Shown here piece by piece: positions 23,193 through 27,448 of a stretch of DNA of 27,448 bases. This DNA is from Bacillota bacterium (GTDB taxonomy: Bacteria; Bacillota; Clostridia; Lachnospirales; Lachnospiraceae): positions 1 to 27,448 of the forward strand of contig JAEZUM010000091.1 of the NCBI GenBank assembly GCA_023421075.1. The letters are read 5' to 3'. Numbering within the stretch: the first letter of the stretch is position 1; the number at the start of each line of letters is the position of its first letter. The position numbers and the translations under genes are program-made. A model generated the notes under the pieces. That model saw nothing but the letters and a program-made list of their open reading frames with translations, was not told the origin of the DNA and ran no database searches.

Positions 23193-24461
23193 ATGTCTTA
23201 CAAAAAAATTATCCCCTATATTAATGCGGAAAATGAAATCCCCGGTAACGTATTAAAGCTTGCCGAGGAATATTCTTATGGGGGAGCTGACGAGCTGTTC
23301 CTCTACAATTATTCGAAGGATGAGAAGTCCCGAGAAGAATTTCTGACTCTTGCAAAAGAATTATCGAAGAAAATCGATATTCCTTTTATCATCGGTTGTC
23401 ATGTGGATCGGCTGGAAGACATTAAGAAAGCAATTTATACCGGCGCGGAGGCAATTCTGACCAAGTATACGCTAATAAATCATAAAGAACTTTTAAAAGA
23501 AGCCGCGGATCGTTTCGGTTCTGACAAAATCTATGTGGAATTAGACATGATGGATTGTATGGAGTCTGAGAGCGAGGATTTATGCCATACTCTGGCTGAC
23601 TACAAGGTCGGCAAAATATTGTTGAAGCATGTAGCCTTATCAGCCAATACAAAGGCGAAGATTGAAGCCTCGCCAATTCCGGTTATAATCCGTGACAGCC
23701 TGATACGTAATGATATCAGCAGTCTCTTAACCATTCAAAATGTAATCGGCGTCGCGACAAATTTCTTTGAAAACAAAGACATCATGAAAGCAAAGCATGC
23801 CCTTAAGGCCGAAGGAGTAGAGGTGAATTCCTTCGAAAGCAGCCTGGCCTTCTCCGAATTTAAACTTGATTCCAAGGGCTTAATTCCGGTGGTTGTACAG
23901 GATTATCGCTCTAACGAGGTATTAATGCTTGCTTATATGAATGAGGAAGCTTATAATAAGACTGTTGTAACCGGGCGTATGACTTATTATTCCAGAAGCC
24001 GTCAGGAATTATGGATAAAAGGTGAGACCTCCGGACATTTCCAATATGTGAAGGAATTATCCATTGATTGTGACAAGGATACCTTGCTCGCTAAGGTGCT
24101 TCAGGTAGGAGTCGCCTGCCACACCGGAAATAAGAGCTGTTTCTATACAGAGCTGGTGAAGAAAGAATACAAGGATATCGATCCCTTCCATGTATTTAAG
24201 GATGTGTACGATGTGATTATTGATCGTAGACGGAACCCGAAGGAAGGGTCCTATACCAATTATCTGTTTGATAAGGGTATTGATAAGATCCTTAAGAAGT
24301 GTGGGGAAGAAGCCACGGAGATTACCATCGCCGCCAAGAATCCGGGTGCAGAAGAGTTACGCTATGAGATAGCAGATTATCTGTATCATTTGATGGTATT
24401 AATGGCGGAATGCAATCTGGACTGGGATGATATCACAACAGAACTAGCTCATAGAAAATAA
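23193..24461 (+). CDS. hisIE: HisIE (phosphoribosyl-AMP cyclohydrolase/phosphoribosyl-ATP pyrophosphatase) with N-terminal degenerate HisF-like domain
   Basis: HisIE does steps two and three of histidine synthesis. The cyclohydrolase HisI spans about 223-318 of 422 residues: LIPVVVQDYRSNEVLMLAYM, the metal site DCDKDT (292-297) and zinc cysteines in GVACHTGNKSCF (309, 316). HisE spans about 330-422 with KKCGEEATEITIAAKN and ADYLYHLMVLM. Typical HisIE proteins are about 200-230 residues. The extra 1-215 reads like HisF along its whole length: KKIIPYIN (HisF has C-L-D), EEYSYGGADELFLY, IDIPFIIGCH (HisF GGGI), YTGAEAILT, DRFGSDKIYVELD and KALKAEG-like KHALKAEGVEV. Key residues are changed: Asp11 to Asn11, the GGGI loop to GCHV, ASGG to IRDS. 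AGGAGG (23176-23181) lies 11 nt before ATG 23193. HisI/HisE are certain; the HisF origin is inferred by eye. Confidence 0.93.
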   Translation: MSYKKIIPYINAENEIPGNVLKLAEEYSYGGADELFLYNYSKDEKSREEFLTLAKELSKKIDIPFIIGCHVDRLEDIKKAIYTGAEAILTKYTLINHKELLKEAADRFGSDKIYVELDMMDCMESESEDLCHTLADYKVGKILLKHVALSANTKAKIEASPIPVIIRDSLIRNDISSLLTIQNVIGVATNFFENKDIMKAKHALKAEGVEVNSFESSLAFSEFKLDSKGLIPVVVQDYRSNEVLMLAYMNEEAYNKTVVTGRMTYYSRSRQELWIKGETSGHFQYVKELSIDCDKDTLLAKVLQVGVACHTGNKSCFYTELVKKEYKDIDPFHVFKDVYDVIIDRRRNPKEGSYTNYLFDKGIDKILKKCGEEATEITIAAKNPGAEELRYEIADYLYHLMVLMAECNLDWDDITTELAHRK

Positions 24462-24481
24462 AGGATTTTAATGAAATCCTT
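24461..24481 (+). terminator. Small hairpin at the hisIE stop
   Basis: A perfect 8-bp stem AAGGATTT/AAATCCTT (24461-24468 with 24474-24481) has a 5-nt loop. The sequence after it (GGGAGTG) lacks a T tract, so it is a weak terminator at best. Confidence 0.35.
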
Positions 24482-24583
24482 GGGAGTGTGCATTACTAGA
24501 GTGTTTAAGAGCACTTGGTACAAGCTAACAGGGAGATTAAATTATTAAGAATATAAAAGGGTATATTATAGGAGGCTATTAAC

Positions 24584-27229
24584 GTGCAAAATTATGGAGT
24601 AAATGATCTTAGAAGAATGTTCTTGGAATACTTTGAAAGCAAGGGGCACCTGGTGCTGAACAGCTTTCCATTGGTTCCGCATAATGATAACAGTTTATTG
24701 TTAATTAATTCCGGTATGGCTCCACTGAAGCCGTATTTTACCGGTCAGGAAATTCCACCAAGAAATCGTGTGGCTACCTGCCAGAAGTGTATTCGTACCG
24801 GTGATATCGAGAATGTAGGTAAGACTGCAAGACATGGTACCTTCTTCGAGATGCTTGGTAATTTCTCCTTTGGAGACTATTTTAAGCATGAAGCGATTGC
24901 CTGGTCCTGGGAGTTCTTAACCGAAGTGGTAGGTCTGGATAAGGATCGTCTGTACCCTTCCGTCTATGAGAAGGATGATGAAGCATTTGAGATCTGGGAG
25001 AAAGAGATCGGTATCGCACCGGAGAGAATCTTCCGTTTTGGCAAGAAGGACAACTTCTGGGAGCATGGTGCAGGCCCTTGCGGTCCCTGCTCTGAGATCT
25101 ACTATGACCGTGGTGCAAAGTATGGCTGTGTAGACAATCCGAATTGTACGGTTGGTTGTGATTGCGATCGTTATATTGAGGTATGGAATAATGTATTTAC
25201 CCAGTTCAACGGCGATGGTAACGGCAATTACACTGAGCTTGAGAATAAGAATATAGATACCGGTATGGGTCTGGAAAGACTTGCGGCAGTAGTACAGGAT
25301 GTCAGCTCCATCTTCGACGTGGATACCATGAAGGCAATCCGTGATAAGGTATGTGAGCTTGCTCATACCCAGTATCAGGTGGATGCGAAGAAGGATGTTT
25401 CTATCCGTAAGATAACGGACCATGTACGCTCCACCACATTCATGGCTTCCGACGGCGTTATTCCTTCCAACGAAGGAAGAGGCTATGTATTCCGTCGTCT
25501 GCTTCGTGGTGCCGCACGACACGGTAGACTGCTTGGAATCGAAGGTAACTTTATGGCTGAGCTTGCTAAGGTAGTAATAAACGGTCATAAGGACGGTTAC
25601 CCCGAATTGGAGGAGAAGAAGGAATATATCCTTAAGCTTCTTTCCATTGAAGAAGATAAATTCAACAAAACCATAGATCAAGGACTCAACATATTAGCGG
25701 ATATGGAGAAAGACCTTGAGAAGAACAATAAAAAGGTTCTCTCCGGTGAAGATGTATTCAAGTTATATGATACCTATGGCTTCCCGATTGACTTAACCAA
25801 AGAGATCCTTGAGGAAAAAGGATTCGAAGTAGACGAGAAGGGCTTCCGTGAGGCGATGGAGGTTCAGAGAGTTACCGCTAGAAATGCTCGCGGTACGACC
25901 AATTATATGGGTGCTGAGGAGACCGTATATCAACAGATTGATCCCAGTGTAACCTCTGCTTTTGTCGGTTATAATAATCTCTCCTATTCTTCCGTGATTA
26001 CGGTATTGACCACGGAGACAGAGCTGGCGGATGAATTGGTAGCAGGACAGAGAGGAACCATCTTAGTCAAGGAGACTCCTTTCTATGCAACCAGTGGTGG
26101 ACAGGCGGCAGACAGCGGTATCATCCGTACCAAGGATGCAGAGTTTGAGGTTGAGGATACCATCAAGCTTCAAGGCGGTAAGATTGGTCATGTAGGAACC
26201 GTTACCAAGGGAATCTTTAAGAGGAATGATACAGTAACCTTAGAGGTAGATGTTCTTCAGAGAGCAGCTACTGCTAAGAATCATAGTGCCACCCATTTAT
26301 TACAGAAGGCACTTCGTACCGTACTAGGTACTCATGTTGAACAGGCCGGTTCCATGGTAAGTGAAGACAGACTTCGTTTTGACTTTACTCATTTCTCCGC
26401 ATTAACAGCAGAGGAGCTTGCGAAGGTAGAAGACTTAGTCAATGAGCAGATTGCAAATGGTCTTGAGGTAAGTACAAAGGTAATGAACATCGAAGAGGCA
26501 AAGAAGGAAGGCGCTATGGCCTTATTCGGAGAGAAATATGCCAGCGATGTTCGCGTCGTATCGATGGGTGAGTACAGCAAGGAGCTTTGCGGTGGTACTC
26601 ATGTAGCCAATACGGGAGTTATTACCGTGTTTAAGATCTTAACCGAGACCGGTATTGCAGCCGGAGTCAGAAGAATAGAAGCTTTAACCGGAAATGGTGT
26701 ATTTGCATATTACAAAGAACTGGAGAATGAGCTGAATGCTGCAGCAAAGGCAGCGAAAACAGAGCCGAACCAGTTAACCAATAAAATTGAGAATTATCTT
26801 GATGAGATCAGAGCTCTGAAATCAGAAAATGAGAAGTTAAAGAGTAAGCTAGCCAACAATTCCCTTGGTGATGTTATGAACCAGGTAGTTGAGGTTAAGG
26901 GTGTTAAACTCCTGGCGGTAAAGCTTGCAGATATCGATATGAACGAGCTTCGTAATCTTGGCGACCAATTGAAGGAGAAGCTTGGGGAAGGTGTTATCCT
27001 TCTTGCTTCCGCAATGGCTCCGGATAAGGTTAATCTCATCGCTATGGCTACCGATGGCGCAATGGCGAAGGGAGCTCATGCTGGTAACTTGATCAAAGAG
27101 CTTGCCGGCTTGGTTGGAGGCGGTGGCGGCGGAAGACCGAACATGGCTCAGGCAGGTGGAAAGAACGCAGCCGGTATCGATGCGGTAATTGCGAAAGCAC
27201 AGGACGCACTTGGTAATCAAATCAAATAA
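24584..27229 (+). CDS. alaS: Alanine--tRNA ligase AlaS
   Basis: AlaRS charges tRNA-Ala and hydrolyses mischarged Ser- or Gly-tRNA. At 881 residues it is full length. The class II catalytic core begins NDLRRMFLEYFESKGHLVL and contains RVATCQKCIRTGDIENVGKT and GTFFEMLGNFSFGDYFKHEA. The editing domain has HSATHLLQKAL (His near 566 and 570) and SKELCGGTHVANTG (Cys near 669, His near 673), together the HxxxH/CxxxH zinc set. The C-terminal C-Ala domain ends with a glycine run (GGGGGGRPNMAQAGGK), as usual. Translation starts at GTG 24584, 8 nt after AGGAGG (24570-24575). No T-box leader was found in the 122 nt upstream, so control by uncharged tRNA is not indicated. Confidence 0.98.
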   Translation: MQNYGVNDLRRMFLEYFESKGHLVLNSFPLVPHNDNSLLLINSGMAPLKPYFTGQEIPPRNRVATCQKCIRTGDIENVGKTARHGTFFEMLGNFSFGDYFKHEAIAWSWEFLTEVVGLDKDRLYPSVYEKDDEAFEIWEKEIGIAPERIFRFGKKDNFWEHGAGPCGPCSEIYYDRGAKYGCVDNPNCTVGCDCDRYIEVWNNVFTQFNGDGNGNYTELENKNIDTGMGLERLAAVVQDVSSIFDVDTMKAIRDKVCELAHTQYQVDAKKDVSIRKITDHVRSTTFMASDGVIPSNEGRGYVFRRLLRGAARHGRLLGIEGNFMAELAKVVINGHKDGYPELEEKKEYILKLLSIEEDKFNKTIDQGLNILADMEKDLEKNNKKVLSGEDVFKLYDTYGFPIDLTKEILEEKGFEVDEKGFREAMEVQRVTARNARGTTNYMGAEETVYQQIDPSVTSAFVGYNNLSYSSVITVLTTETELADELVAGQRGTILVKETPFYATSGGQAADSGIIRTKDAEFEVEDTIKLQGGKIGHVGTVTKGIFKRNDTVTLEVDVLQRAATAKNHSATHLLQKALRTVLGTHVEQAGSMVSEDRLRFDFTHFSALTAEELAKVEDLVNEQIANGLEVSTKVMNIEEAKKEGAMALFGEKYASDVRVVSMGEYSKELCGGTHVANTGVITVFKILTETGIAAGVRRIEALTGNGVFAYYKELENELNAAAKAAKTEPNQLTNKIENYLDEIRALKSENEKLKSKLANNSLGDVMNQVVEVKGVKLLAVKLADIDMNELRNLGDQLKEKLGEGVILLASAMAPDKVNLIAMATDGAMAKGAHAGNLIKELAGLVGGGGGGRPNMAQAGGKNAAGIDAVIAKAQDALGNQIK

Positions 27230-27346
27230 TTTTACAAAGATAAGCATGTTTTCCAATAAGTAATTGTTCTTTTCTGTTATCAAAAGAGTAAAGCAGGAGA
27301 AAATGATAGTATTGATATGGAAAGAGCATATTACTACAAAAATAGG

Positions 27347-27374
27347 TTGACGAAATTGAAAAATATGCTATAAT
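27347..27374 (+). promoter_or_regulatory. SigA promoter of the gene starting at the window end
   Basis: TTGACG (27347-27352), a 16-nt spacer, and TATAAT (27369-27374) with TG one base upstream, an extended -10. The start is expected near 27381, giving a leader of about 65 nt up to the window end. Confidence 0.8.
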
Positions 27375-27404
27375 ATCGTTAGTGCTATTCAAAAAATACC
27401 CAAA

Positions 27405-27448
27405 CAGTTGTCTACGCACAATACACAACTGGAGGGAGGTTAGGTGTG
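27405..27448 (+). promoter_or_regulatory. Leader hairpin and ribosome binding site of a gene cut off by the window end
   Basis: A 7-bp stem CAGTTGT/ACAACTG (27405-27411 with 27425-27431) is followed by a double ribosome binding site, GGAGGGAGG (27431-27439), and a GTG at 27446-27448, the last three bases. A coding region probably starts there or just beyond. In many Clostridia the gene after alaS is ireB (DUF965), but no coding sequence is available to test that. Confidence 0.5.

Noticed and set aside
24462..24583. Possible T-box leader for alaS (and likewise before hisZ at 18104-18200)
   Set aside because: No T-box consensus (AGGGTGGNACCGCG) and no antiterminator/terminator pair; both leaders are too short.
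24917..25681. Long open frame (254 codons) on the minus strand inside alaS
   Set aside because: It lies entirely antisense to the well-conserved alaS, has no ribosome binding site that I can see, and its translation resembles no family. It is a shadow of codon usage.
27304..27351. ATG ORF of 15 codons behind AGGAG, downstream of alaS
   Set aside because: Too short to support, the spacing to the SD is tight, and its end overlaps the next promoter.
1..27448. CRISPR array, tRNA, rRNA or prophage genes
   Set aside because: No regularly spaced repeats, no tRNA cloverleaf or rRNA sequence, and no phage structural or integrase genes were seen on either strand.

Overview
This window reads as chromosomal DNA of an anaerobic Firmicute, most likely a Lachnospiraceae (Clostridium cluster XIVa) relative. 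The grounds are moderately AT-rich DNA, strong AGGAGG-type ribosome binding sites, consensus SigA promoters (several TTGACA/TTGAAC-N16-17-TATAAT), an hrcA-grpE-dnaK-dnaJ operon with a CIRCE operator, a YjbM/RelQ-type alarmone synthetase, RecU, and a short HisG paired with HisZ. No plasmid, phage or CRISPR signature is present. The genus is an inference from protein style and gene order.

Layout. (1) Bases 1-127 hold a run of GC-rich hairpins resembling the end of an IS200/IS605-type element or its guide-type (omega) RNA; the rest lies outside the window. (2) 205-3502: lepA with its own promoter, a terminator, then hemW. (3) 3624-8986: the heat-shock operon hrcA-grpE-dnaK-dnaJ with a perfect CIRCE. 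The grpE-dnaK gap carries tandem repeats, each with a Shine-Dalgarno copy facing an anti-Shine-Dalgarno copy. (4) 9000-18078: a ribosome/RNA-modification block, all on the plus strand except two genes: prmA, rsmE, relQ, an RsmF-like rRNA m5C methyltransferase, an RsuA-like and an RluA-like pseudouridine synthase, a HAD phosphatase and recU. A minus-strand lipoprotein gene and a DUF3784 membrane-protein gene sit between prmA and rsmE. The rsmE promoter contains a perfect GAAC-N4-GTTC palindrome like the Gram-positive LexA (SOS) box. (5) 18075-24461: a histidine biosynthesis cluster, hisZ-hisG-hisD, hisB-hisA and hisIE, with three good promoters. hisC, hisH and hisF are absent here. HisIE carries an N-terminal domain of about 215 residues that looks like a degenerate HisF barrel. 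(6) 24584-27229: alaS. The window ends in the promoter, leader and ribosome binding site of a further gene.

Together the genes are housekeeping: translation (LepA, AlaS), ribosome modification, protein folding, stringent response, recombination and histidine synthesis. The unusual content is in the leaders and in one protein fusion: the repeated SD/anti-SD leader of dnaK, the pseudo-HisF-HisIE fusion, the SOS-like operator on rsmE, an inverted repeat just downstream of the his promoter, and a long hairpin leader before prmA. No stretch over 300 bases lacks a gene; the longest gaps (11374-11642, 3503-3743, 7550-7774, 27230-27448) hold the promoters, operators and hairpins listed.
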